A stretch of DNA of 64,000 nt from Valencia hispanica. Taxonomy: Eukaryota; Chordata; Actinopteri; Cyprinodontiformes; Valenciidae. Below the pieces are notes generated by a model that saw only the letters and a list, made by a program, of their open reading frames with translations, ran no database searches and was not told the origin of the DNA. Position numbers and translations under genes: made by a program. The stretch is taken from NCBI GenBank assembly GCA_963556495.2, contig OY747703.1:56259796-56323795 (forward strand). Reading direction: 5' to 3'. Below are positions 55,200 through 64,000 of this stretch, piece by piece (the first letter of the stretch is position 1; every line of letters begins with the position of its first letter).

Positions 55200-55910
55200 T
55201 TGGACTATTTGTCACGCTGAGATGTGGAGCAAAACTACCTCTGACCTGAAGGTCATTCGTATGCCCTTCTCCTGACAGGGTACGCACCAACCAAAAATAA
55301 CATCATGCTTAGGACTATGGTGCCTCGTCAAAGTGGAGTTGGGAGTCTGAAGCTGTACGTTGGCCGTTCGGCGCACATTAAATCACCACTTAAGATACAG
55401 AAATAAAATCGTGATGAATGTTAAATATGGTGGTCTGGGGCGGTGGACATTTGTTTAGTGAGATTGTTACTAGAACTGGGAACACTGGACCTGGCACTGG
55501 CCTGAAGCAAAGGTTGAGCTTCACACCCACTGCTATGTACAGGGCAGGGTCTCTGACGCTTGCTAGAGCATAGCTAATGAAAATAATCCAAAACAAGTGG
55601 CCGTGTCAAAACAGAAATGGCTCCTCAGATAGGGAATCAGCCTTCTTTCAAGTCTCTTAGTCCCAGACCAAATCCCTACAGAAGACCCATGGGGAAACCT
55701 TGGAGAAGAACGTGTCAGAGAAACCAGGAGCATTGAGGCTCTCGGAAGAAGGGAAGTTGTGGCATCAGTGATTTTGTGAATAAAATTTTGAATAAAAAGT
55801 AACGGTTTGATTTTTACAACTTTTTCATTGTGAGATTCTGCTACTGCTATAAAAGAATGAATACAATCGAAGGGAATTTGCACTTTATTTTTACCAGGAC
55901 CTCCAGTTTA
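55200..55910 (+). mobile_element. Tc1-like transposon relic with decayed transposase
   Basis: TTAAATATGGTGGTCTGGGG at 55421, AATAATCCAAAACAAGTGGC at 55582 and a GTCCCAGACCAAATCC...CCATGGGGAAACCT segment at 55660-55700 correspond to the GGGSV..WG, DNDPKH-like and SPDLNPIENLW-like parts of Tc1 transposases. The 3' end CATTGTGAGATTCTGCTACT is shared with 28775-28858. The frame is broken throughout. Confidence 0.6.
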
Positions 55911-55914
55911 GTAA

Positions 55915-56825
55915 CTGTGCTGCCCTAAAGTAATTAATCCAAGAGGTTTGTGGGTCACCTTTTCTTAAAAATCAGATGTCGTCTTTGATTCCTCAGTCTA
56001 ATGCTCCGGTCAGATCGAATTCGCACAGTTCATCACTTTTAAATGCTTGTGTCTCTTTATTATTCATCATGTAATTTATCCACCCCTGCCTCTACAGTGA
56101 AATGACAGAGGGAAAGCAGGTGACCAGTGGGTGGCCCCCGCGAGAGGCAGCCCAGAGGTCAGTCAGTCAATGTCCCGACGAGGCAGCCCTGCCGCGGGTC
56201 ACCTGCTGCCCGCTTTCCTCTCGTTATTTATCTCTCCCTGACAGTCCATTCCTCTTCCTGTCAAAGCCTCTCCTCCTCCACCCCCCCCCCCCCCCCCCTC
56301 TGCTGGGCCGGGCACCGGTCCTCTCGTCCTTTCACCATCCGCGACCAAGGCCAAGGCATGCTGAGTCCACCAGGTCACGTGATACCCGGGATGAGCCGTC
56401 TTTCCAACAATGAGCGTGTGTGTTGCTCAGTGCTCCGCCAGAGGGATAATTACCTCTCCACGTTGGACTTGGACCTGGACTTCTTGGCCCCTTTCGGTCT
56501 CTGTGGATTGGCCAGGACGCGACACCCCCTTTCATTAGGAGACCAACCTATGGAGCAAGAGCCGGGAAAATAGACGAAGTGAAGGCCCATCTTTGCCCGG
56601 TGATGAATTGGTTCGCCTCGCAGAGGCGGTGGGGGTGTAAAGTATGACACTCAGAGGACATAAAGAGGACGAGGAAGTCACAAATACAGCACAGGAGAGG
56701 AGAGGGTTTGGAGTTAAAAATATCTTTACTGGAAGGAAAGAAAGTGCAGCTCTAGTAGCTGTGCAGGTCAGTTCAGGGTGTAATAACACGAGAGTTCATT
56801 TAAGCAAATACACGTTTTAGTCACA
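55915..56825. other. Unannotated block with C18 run
   Basis: A homopolymer of 18 C lies at 56281-56298, with GC-rich sequence around it. Frames of up to 148 codons overlap in several phases across the homopolymer and are rejected. Bases 55990-56260, with TTATTATTCATCATGTAATT beside GC-rich words, look like conserved non-coding DNA, but this is untested. Confidence 0.35.
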
Positions 56826-57113
56826 CATTCCAGTAGATGAGAGTATCACAAAAAAGTTCATTTATTTCACTAATTTTATTGAAAAAGTAAAACGCGTGTA
56901 TTAAATAGATTTATTACACACAGAGGGATACATTTAAAGCATTTGTTTCTTTTAACTTTGATTTTGGCTTACAGGTCATGGAAACCAAAATATTACAGAC
57001 TCCAAGCTGCTTAAAGTCCAGGGTGAGGTTACCACACTCAGTGATCATCTGCTGATTCTGGTCCACTGGGTTTTCTAAAGTCCACAGTCAACACAGCTGT
57101 CTACCTGGACATC

Positions 57114-57752
57114 TTAGGGACTGTTTACATTACATTTTTCAGCAAAATGGATGTTTTTCTCTGCGATTCGGCCTCTAGTTTACACGACAACGGGGAGACG
57201 GGGTGGTGAAAATACAACTTTTCAAAAACGGCTTCCAGAGTGGAGAACTCTGAAAACGCTGGGTGATTCGTTGTTGTAAACGCAAGCCGGAGACTTTTGA
57301 AAACGATGACATCACTGCCAGCCGCCCACGGCCTTTTTGGACTTGCGCACTCCGCCTTTCTTCAGAAAAACAACAATGGTGGATCCAGGTATGTCGTTTT
57401 CTGCTGATGCAGCTTCTCAAGTTATTTGGTATCTGTTAACAAAACTTAGAGATCATCAGGCTTCTATGGGATCGCCGACGAAAAACACATACAGTACGTG
57501 CGTCAAATAATAATAACTCTTTTATTTAAGCGGAGGAGAACTACAAAAAGTTTGTGGACAAGACCCGGGAGAACTATCTTGAGATGTTTCTTTTCCAGGT
57601 TGTGAGGGGCGAATCCTTGGAACACTGCCATCTAAAGGCCGGGCATGTGTGCTGCATCGTTTTCCATCGCAAGCCCTGTCGTGTAAACGCAGTCCGTTTT
57701 CACCCGCGTATTCAAACAAAAACGGCAACGTTGTCGTGTAAACAGCCCCTTA
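57114..57752. mobile_element. Harbinger-like non-autonomous element in the Tc1
   Basis: The element is 57117-57749, with TTA on both sides (57114-57116 and 57750-57752). The ends GGGACTGTTTACATTAC and TTGTCGTGTAAACAGCCCC are inverted. Motifs such as GTTTACACGACAACG recur inside. A small frame starting MVDPGMSFSADAASQ at 57375 has no recognised domain. Confidence 0.75.
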
Positions 57753-57927
57753 GGGTGCTTCATACTTCCTTCTGTTGATGAGCTTTGATGGACTTGGTAC
57801 TGACCCACACTGCCAAAGGTACCAGAAGCTGTTCCAGTGACTATGGTGGTACTGGTCTTGATTGGCCAGCAAACTGGGCTGACCTTTAACCGTATAGAGA
57901 CTCTATGGAGTATTGCCAACCAGACCC

Positions 57928-58585
57928 TGCCTCAATGGGCGGGCCTGGAGGAATTACAAGTAGAAATTAAGTTGCAACTGTGGGATGTAATGACCAAAGA
58001 CAACCAGCAGAGGGTGCTGTAGGGTATTAATCGGGGCTTTTTGAGGCAATAAAGATACTTTGATATGGTTGTATGCCAAAATGGACATTAGAGCTTGGCT
58101 TAATGAAAACAAGAGCAAATCTAGCATCTAGCAATAGTAGATTTGCTCTTGCAATCTAGCAATACATCACCATTCTTAGAGAGGCAAGTGCAACCTTGTG
58201 TAACATTCTGGTCCACACTCCATACCAGTAGGTGATGGTGATGCACCAATTTGTTGTTTGCCAATGGGAAATAACCATCAAGAACAATAAGAAGGGTGTT
58301 GTGTTACTTTTAGACTAAATTGAGCAAGCTAATATTATGATAACTTTGTTAGAAATACACTAAAGGAAGGAAATTATCAAGTTTTTCAGCAGCAGATTAA
58401 GTTGGATTGTGGATGTAAGACTTGTTGTGGGCTAACTATTTTATTGGAGGACATTAACAGGACCAATATGGACGTAAGAAAAAGAGCATTTGTGTTCGAG
58501 ATGGCTCGGTTCTGTCAATAATATGTAGCTTTGAACGATGAGTTGCACATTATTTTTCTTTCTGAGTGGTTGGACAAAAGCGTTG
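57928..58585 (+). repeat. Repeat family Y, copy 2, in the Tc1
   Basis: It aligns with 40471-41450 but lacks that copy's 132-bp insert and minisatellite. It carries an extra perfect hairpin at 58110-58151 (CAAGAGCAAATCTA with TAGATTTGCTCTTG). It separates the Tc1 segments CCAACCAGACC and AACAATGCAGAC. Confidence 0.7.
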
Positions 58586-58612
58586 TCAACAATGCAGACA
58601 ACCTGAAGGTCT

Positions 58613-59375
58613 ATCAGAGCCAGAGGTGGGTAGTAACTAGTTACATTTACTCAGTTACATTTACTTGAGTAACTTTTTTGGGGGGGGAAATACTTTTAAG
58701 AGTTGTTTTGCCATGCAAATATTTTTACTTTTGAGTAATATTTTTTATGAAGTATTGCTTGAGTAAAATTTCTGGATACTCTACCCACTGTGAGTAACTT
58801 CACTGAATGAAGAGCAAACATATTTTAACCAAAAATACACCAGACACAGACACACACCTACAGTTTATTAAAGGAGACTTGTTTCCACACGAGCTTTGGT
58901 TTTCTAATGTAATCTTCTGTCTGTTGAGCTTTTTGTTGCATTTTGAGGTCAAGTGAATATATTGTAAACACCATAAAATGTCACTGGAAGTATTTTTCTT
59001 TACCTTCTAAGATATATCTATTCATTACCTACTGTAAGTATTGGTATTACATTGAAAAAAAATGACTTGGAAAAGTCTTTCCTATGCATAAATTTGTTAC
59101 GTACTTATTTATTTGTATCTTTTTTTCAGTTAAGTCTTTCAAAAACCAGAATTTGCTCATAGCTTTATATTTTTGTCTGTCTGATGACATAATTTTAAAA
59201 ATCAGATGTTACTCAGTACTCAAGTAACCCTTTCTCCAAATCCTTTTTTACTCTCACTCAAGTTTATTTTTTTGGATGGCTACTTTTTACTTTTACTTGA
59301 GTAAAAATATGTTGAAGTAGTCCTTTTTACTTGAGTACAGTTTTTGAGTAGCCTCTACCCACGGCTGATCAAAGC
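58613..59375. mobile_element. hAT-type non-autonomous element in the Tc1
   Basis: The element is 58621-59367. The ends CAGAGGTGGGTAGTAACTAG and GAGTAGCCTCTACCCACGGCTG-like sequence are inverted, and TACTTGAGTAA words repeat near both ends. The flanks ATCAGAGC (58613-58620) and ATCAAAGC (59368-59375) are an 8-bp duplication with one mismatch. I know this family as high-copy in fish. No coding region is present. Confidence 0.85.
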
Positions 59376-59592
59376 AACCTGGGCTTCCTGAACACCTCAG
59401 CAGAACCACAGGCTTATCTCTTTTTTTTAGAATATAAATTTCGGGTTTAAAGTGTTTTTTCTTTATAATCCACTATTAAAATGAACAGAAATAAACACTT
59501 GAAATACATCCTCCTGTGTGTAATAAAGCCATTTAATAGATTTTTTTATTTTGCTTAATTGAATAAATGAAATAAGCGAACTTTTCTATTAT

Positions 59593-60930
59593 TTTAAACT
59601 TATCCAGAATTACTTCTCATCTCATAATCTTTGGCACAAAATGAGAGAAACTTGTGAGCGTGTAATTAGCAAACGGTTTTATTTGAATGCTCTTTGATTT
59701 ATAATTCAGCATCACAAGGATCCCTTCATGCTGCCTGGTCTTCAACTGCAGAAAAGGTGAAAGAATCTGACTCCATTCTGCCTGATATTATATTTTATTA
59801 GATGGAATGTCTGAATGTTGACTTTAAAGGAATCAGATCGGAAAACGCAGCATCATACAACTGTTATTCCTCTGCTTTTCATTCTCTGGTCAGCTAAAAC
59901 AATCAAACTTTCAGGCAAACCTTCCCGAAAACTTGGATATGATGAAAGCCACTCTTTTGTAATGTAACTCCATTAGATAGAAGGTGGCGATAAAATATAA
60001 CGTTTTCAACTACATCTTGTGTATGAAGATATTTTCCATGGGAATATAGCAAAAAAAAAAAAACTCTCTAACTGCATCTTTGATAAAGGAGGCTTTTCTG
60101 TCAGCAGTGGCCTCATTTTTTCCTCCGCTTCGGCTCGGTACATATCAGATTCTCTTTGGTTCCCCATGGGTCCAATGATCCCCAGATCATCTATATTCTG
60201 ATGCCCTTATAAAGCTAATGTGCTGATTTTACGTTTTCAACCTGCCGTGATCCCCTCCCAATCCCCTCTGTTCCCTCCGGTTCCTCTTTCACACTCGAGT
60301 GAGGATCTGCTGCCGCTTTGATCACAGTCCCCTGTTAAAGGTTTAAAACGTCTCAATTCCCGACGATTGTTGGGGCCTCTGTGGTTTGCTTTAAGCATCT
60401 CCCTATGCCGCCCTGTCCAAACGCACCGCTCCTAAATGAGGCACCGTCTATCCCAGCTTCCCATACCAGCGCTACTTTCAAGTTCCCCCGATTGGGTGCC
60501 GCTGCTGTAAGCCCTAGATTTTGTCTCCTCCATCTTTGTCAAGCCCATTTGCCAAATACAAAAAAGACCAAATAAGCTAGGTCTTCATCGCTGCTCTCCG
60601 AAGTAATCCCCAGATCTCCCACTCTCTCAAAAATCAATGCAAAGGTTGAGACGAGGTGAAACTCCCTTCTTAACTCATCAGGCTGGGAAGTCATGGTCTT
60701 ATGATCACTTTTTCCTTTATCGGTGTGGCTCCATGATGAAACTAATTGTCCTATTTCAAGCAGGCCTTAAAACTGTCGTTCATGGCGCTGCTTGGAAAAA
60801 AAGCCCAAAAAACTGATGCTTTGAAGAAGTTAATGGTGGTTGTAACTAACAAACTGCTCGTAAAGTTGAAATTAAAAAGTGCACACTATTCTTAACGACC
60901 AACCAGGAAAGTTAGCGACCCGCAGAAGTT
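59593..60930. other. Unannotated intergenic sequence
   Basis: Unique-looking sequence with A/T-rich and mixed parts. Bases 59600-59760 (GAGCGTGTAATTAGCAAACG) have an enhancer-like texture. No gene is called. Confidence 0.4.
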
Positions 60931-62559
60931 TTTAAATCCATTCATTGTCTGTACCCGCTTGTTCTTGCAGGGTCACAGGAAGGCTGGTGCCTATCTCTAG
61001 CAGTCATTGGGCGAGAGGTTGTGGCGGATCTGGGGTTTTTCTGAGCATGGGGCCATCAAGGGGCCACAATATTTATAAAGGGGCCAAGTATTAGTCCAAC
61101 ATCCTAACACACAATCCCCGGTTTTGGTAAAATAGACACATTTCACCCCCCACACCATGTTGAAACACTTTTTTTTTCATGCATTTTTACTGCACATAAG
61201 ACTAATACAAACACACAGCATTTAAAGAAATTTCACCATTGCATTATTTTGTTTAAAGGCACAAATAGTATCAGTTTAAAGTATGTTTGTGGGTGAAAAA
61301 CAAAAAGCCTCTGAAGAATATCTGAGGTGGTCAAAGGAGGAAATTAACAGGACACCAAGGAGAAGGCTCAGTAATCTCGTTTAATAACTGAACATGACAA
61401 AACGACATGCAACAGGGATAAGAATTCATTTGTAAAGAAATTGAGCATGTTTTACTTTATTGCCCCCAGAAAATTGAAAGGATTTATTTTACTTCTGACT
61501 TCTGGCTAAACATTTATCTAACAAACATGAACAGAATTCCATGTGGATGGCTACTTTACGTTCCACCCTTCTAAAAGAGTATTATTCTTTCGCTTTTGTG
61601 ACGAGAACTCAACCGTCTCTCAAATTCATTAATGTCGAACGCTTTTGCCCGTCGCTTTGTTCTTTATATAACTACGTTAATATTTATTTGAAATTGAAGG
61701 AATGACTTGAATGATGAGAATATACAGGTGAGTTGGTAGATGTGGTGATATACAAACCAATATAATTCTGTTAAAGCTATGGTAAATTATAGCACAAGAA
61801 AATTTAATTTATCAAATGAAATAATTGTTTGTTTTTTTATACCTAGAATAACAGCAGCATATTATTTTATTAGGGGAAGCAATACACTTTTGATCTATCA
61901 CAACATGAGATACAGACAGAGCTTTTTTTTGCAATGCTTCAAAACACCGCAATTTAGGGAAGCCTAATCGCTTAAAGGAACTTGGAAAGGAAACTTAGCT
62001 GCAACATTACTGAAGAGAATGGAATTATGCTTGCACAAACATAAAATCATTTACTAAAGGGAACTATTTTTCCCACTAACTATTCACCACAATTAACTAA
62101 CTTCTGTCCATTTAATTTAAACAATCATCCTTTTTTGGTACTTGGAATAACTGACCCAGTTATTATTGATAAATATAAAACAAAGCTCAAGTGAATGAAT
62201 AATTTTCAGAGCAAGAAAATGACCCTACCTTAGCTGGATAACTAAAAACAAATCAGTTCCATGACAAAATGGCAAAAGGTTATCCTCAATTATGTCTCTC
62301 TTGATTATCTGACATGACTGTAGCATGATAAAAACGATATCTTTTGTCAAAACATGGAAACCGTTATTGTCATATGTTAGACTATATATTATTCAGGAAT
62401 CCCTAAAGCATTTGTATTATAGTATCAAAGTATGCTGTATTTCATAGTGCAATGCTCATTTTTATTGAGATTTTTTATTTATTTGGATACATGCAGTTAA
62501 CACTGACTCCTGAATGCATTTATGGGTCAAATCAATGTTTTTTTCTTTACATTCTTTGT

Positions 62560-62692
62560 TCCATCCATTATCTATATACCATGGATTCTATGCAGGGTTG
62601 AGGGGGTCCTGGTGCCTATCTCCAGCAATCATTGGGCGAGAGGCAGGGTACACCAAGGACAGGTCGCTAGTCCATCGCTATGTGTTCCATAT
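62560..62692 (-). mobile_element. SINE W5 fragment nested in the hAT element
   Basis: CCATCCATTATCTATATACC, TGCCTATCTCCAGCAATCAT, GGGCGAGAGGCAGGGTACAC and GACAGGTCGCTAGTCCATCG are the tail-side part of W. It is truncated before the tRNA-like half. Confidence 0.8.
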
Positions 62693-62957
62693 AATTGTTA
62701 GAAACTAAATAAATATATCTACAAAACATTAAAAAATCAAGCTTTTTTTTGCATACACCTAAATGATTTGTGACCTGATAAATGAGGACTGGAGGTACCC
62801 TGCTCTCGACCAGCAGCCTCTGGTGTACTTCTGCTGCTCTCGCCCTGATCTGTCCCTCATCGTTCTCAGCAGCTGGCAGACTCACTCTATTGGCCAGAAA
62901 CTGCAGGATTCCTAGCTGAGACTGACCCTTTCTTTTCATGTTCTCTATCAATGCCAA
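62667..62957 (-). pseudogene. Frame of 96 codons, possible hAT gene remnant
   Basis: The frame reads MALIENMKRKGQSQLGILQF, then LANRVSLPAAENDEGQIRAR and AAEVHQRLLVESRV. The charged, helix-compatible part and the KRKG start distantly recall the N-terminus of ZMYM1-like hAT transposases, but I cannot confirm this. The last third runs into the SINE fragment. No zinc-finger or RNase H-like motif is visible. Confidence 0.3.
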
Positions 62958-63649
62958 ATGTTATAGTAAATACTAACACACAAAATGCAAATTACAAAGA
63001 AGCACATGTATTAGCAAAATACACTTTTTTTTTCTTCATAAACACCAGTTGGGCCTTTTCAACATTACTGTTAACTAATGTTTACATGGCTTCCTAATTC
63101 AGTGTTAAGACTTAAGCTACACGACAGCTGTGGGTAATTGGTGATTTATGACTTGCCAACAAAATCCTCAAAACGCTGACTCAACACAGACTCATGATAT
63201 GTCAGTTGAAAAGCTCTCCCTGCAGAATATTTTAAATCTTCTTCTTCTGTAGGACTTCAGATTGGAAATTCCTATTTCGCTCATTAGCGCCACTAGTATT
63301 TGGACTTGGAATTGCATCCACTATGACCTGATCATCGAAGGACAGATGAGTGACAGAACAGGGGCACTTCAGGGGGCCAATCAGATTTCAGCAGGGGCCA
63401 GTGTCCCTGTGACCCCGCCCCTTGAACCGCTACTGGCGAGAGGAGGGGTGCATCCTGGACAGGTCAACACAGAAACACGCAATCATGCACACACACTCAT
63501 AGCTAAATAAAATTTAGAGTAATCAATTAAACGAACAGTCATGTTTTTGGACGGTGGGAGGAATCCAGAGTACCCGGAAAGAAACTAGGCATGCATGGGG
63601 AGAAAGGCTCCGGATCTTGAATATCACTGTGCAGCCCTGCATTAAAGTC

Positions 63650-64000
63650 CGTCAGTGATTAATCAGCTGGAATGTGTCCACTTTCTGCATCTAGGAAGTT
63701 GCATAATCCCGGATGAACCCCCAATTTATTCGATGACCAGGCTCTTTGGGCCACAACATAAAACTTCACTGATCATACTATTCAAAAACCTCAGTGTTTA
63801 AAGGTGCAGCCAGGTAACCCAGTTAAGCTGATTCGAACAGTTTCAGAGCTACTACAAGGGTGAGGATGCAGCGGTGCATTAATCAACCGTGTTAAATACA
63901 TGTTTGACACACCTGATAAAGTTACATACAAAACCCTTGAAGTTAACTGTTGTCATGGAGACTTGGTGACATCATAATGCTACTCCTTTTCGGGTGTCAG
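63650..64000 (+). repeat. Unclassified repeat R, copy 2, to window end
   Basis: TCAGCTGGAATGTGTCCACT and GTTGCATAATCCCGGATGAA followed by CCCCC align with 53140-53260. It extends further, through GAGCTACTACAAGGGTGAGG and TGCGGTG-like words. The right end is not seen before the window stops. Confidence 0.5.

Larger units (their letters stand above)
56830..59592 (+). mobile_element. Tc1-like transposon relic (third family) with three nested insertions
   Basis: Pieces of one element appear in order: 56830-57116, 57753-57927, about 58586-58620 and 59376-59592. Landmarks are TTCATTTATTTCACTAATTT, TTTAACTTTGATTTTGGCTT, ATCATCTGCTGATTCTGGTC, AGTCAACACAGCTGTCTACC, TTGATTGGCCAGCAAACTGG, AACAATGCAGACAACCTGAA, AAGCAACCTGGGCTTCCTGA and AACACTTGAAATACATCCTC. 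Removing the three insertions restores the order expected of the family. The transposase is broken. Confidence 0.85.
61011..63443 (-). mobile_element. hAT-like element of 2.4 kb inside SINE W4
   Basis: The element is 61019-63435, with a perfect 8-bp duplication GCGAGAGG at 61011-61018 and 63436-63443. The left end reads TTGTGGCGGATCTGGGG. The right end on the opposite strand reads CAGTAGCGGTTCAAGGGG, fitting hAT termini CAGTGGCGG. GGGGCCACAATATTT and GGGGGCCAATCAG lie near the ends. A minus-strand frame at 62667-62957 might be part of its gene. A SINE fragment (W5) is inserted in it. Confidence 0.75.
60935..63645 (-). mobile_element. tRNA-derived SINE W4, split by a hAT element
   Basis: The tail part is 60935-61018 (ATCCATTCATTGTCTGTACC to GGGCGAGAGG). 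The remainder is 63436-63645 (GCGAGAGGAGGGGTGCATCC to ATCACTGTGCAGCC). Between them lies a 2.4-kb insertion. The promoter end is shortened near 63600. Confidence 0.8.

Noticed and set aside
56102..56573. Proline-rich frames of 103 and 148 codons
   Set aside because: Both use the C18 homopolymer in different phases, which is typical of chance frames in GC-rich DNA.
57375..57510. Small frame MVDPGMSFSADAASQ in the Harbinger-like element as a transposase
   Set aside because: No helix-turn-helix, MADF or DDE motif, and it ends after about 45 codons.

Overview
The window reads as nuclear DNA of a ray-finned fish, probably a percomorph teleost. It is AT-rich, has no operon-like gene packing, and carries spliced exon structure. 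It is crowded with repeat families I recognise from teleost genomes: several Tc1 families, hAT and Harbinger-type elements, pogo/Tigger relics, L2/CR1-type LINE 3' ends, and a tRNA-derived SINE whose copies end in an ATGGATGG-type tail. I cannot name the species. Family names rest on motifs, termini, target-site duplications (TSDs) and recall, not on a database search. No rRNA gene, canonical tRNA gene or CRISPR array is visible.

The only convincing non-transposon coding structure is a set of three terminal exons on the + strand at 16426-17046. They join in frame over 136 codons to a stop. By recall they match the C-terminal end of a large, poorly characterised teleost family often labelled SAMD3-like. 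Upstream exons are not visible. The fragment lies between two clusters of ACTGTA-rich repeat, near 15.5 kb and 18.3 kb.

Layout: 0-6.5 kb holds two Tc1 relics, a 320-bp palindrome, a 752-bp hAT element with a perfect 8-bp TSD, and a terminal-inverted-repeat element called X here. 6.5-13.4 kb is mostly unique sequence with conserved-looking AT/GC blocks. 13.4-18.7 kb holds a pogo/Tigger relic, the gene fragment, a 300-bp inverted repeat and a Tc1 relic. 19.4-20.4 kb is a 1,065-bp repeat with a TSD of about 9 bp and a THAP-like first exon; an inverted copy lies at 46952-47849 inside another element. 20.7-27.2 kb holds DNA transposon and LINE fragments, including the second X copy. 27.8-28.2 kb looks like conserved non-coding DNA. 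30.6-33.2 kb is a palindromic satellite followed by a LINE interrupted by a tRNA-SINE. 33.7-41.6 kb holds a pogo-like MITE, a strong hairpin, a long minus-strand Tc1 relic and a repeat called Y with a minisatellite. 42.2-53.5 kb carries SINEs, LINE ends, a hAT MITE, nested elements and a (CT)47 tract. 55.3-63.9 kb has two deep insertion nests: a Tc1 holding three later elements, and a SINE holding a 2.4-kb hAT that itself holds a SINE.

The genes do not form a pathway. The window is best read as a gene-poor, transposon-layered intergenic region with a few blocks that may be regulatory DNA. The most notable items are the THAP-exon repeat, the frame-intact multi-exon fragment with a GC splice donor, and several long hairpins that no standard annotation explains.
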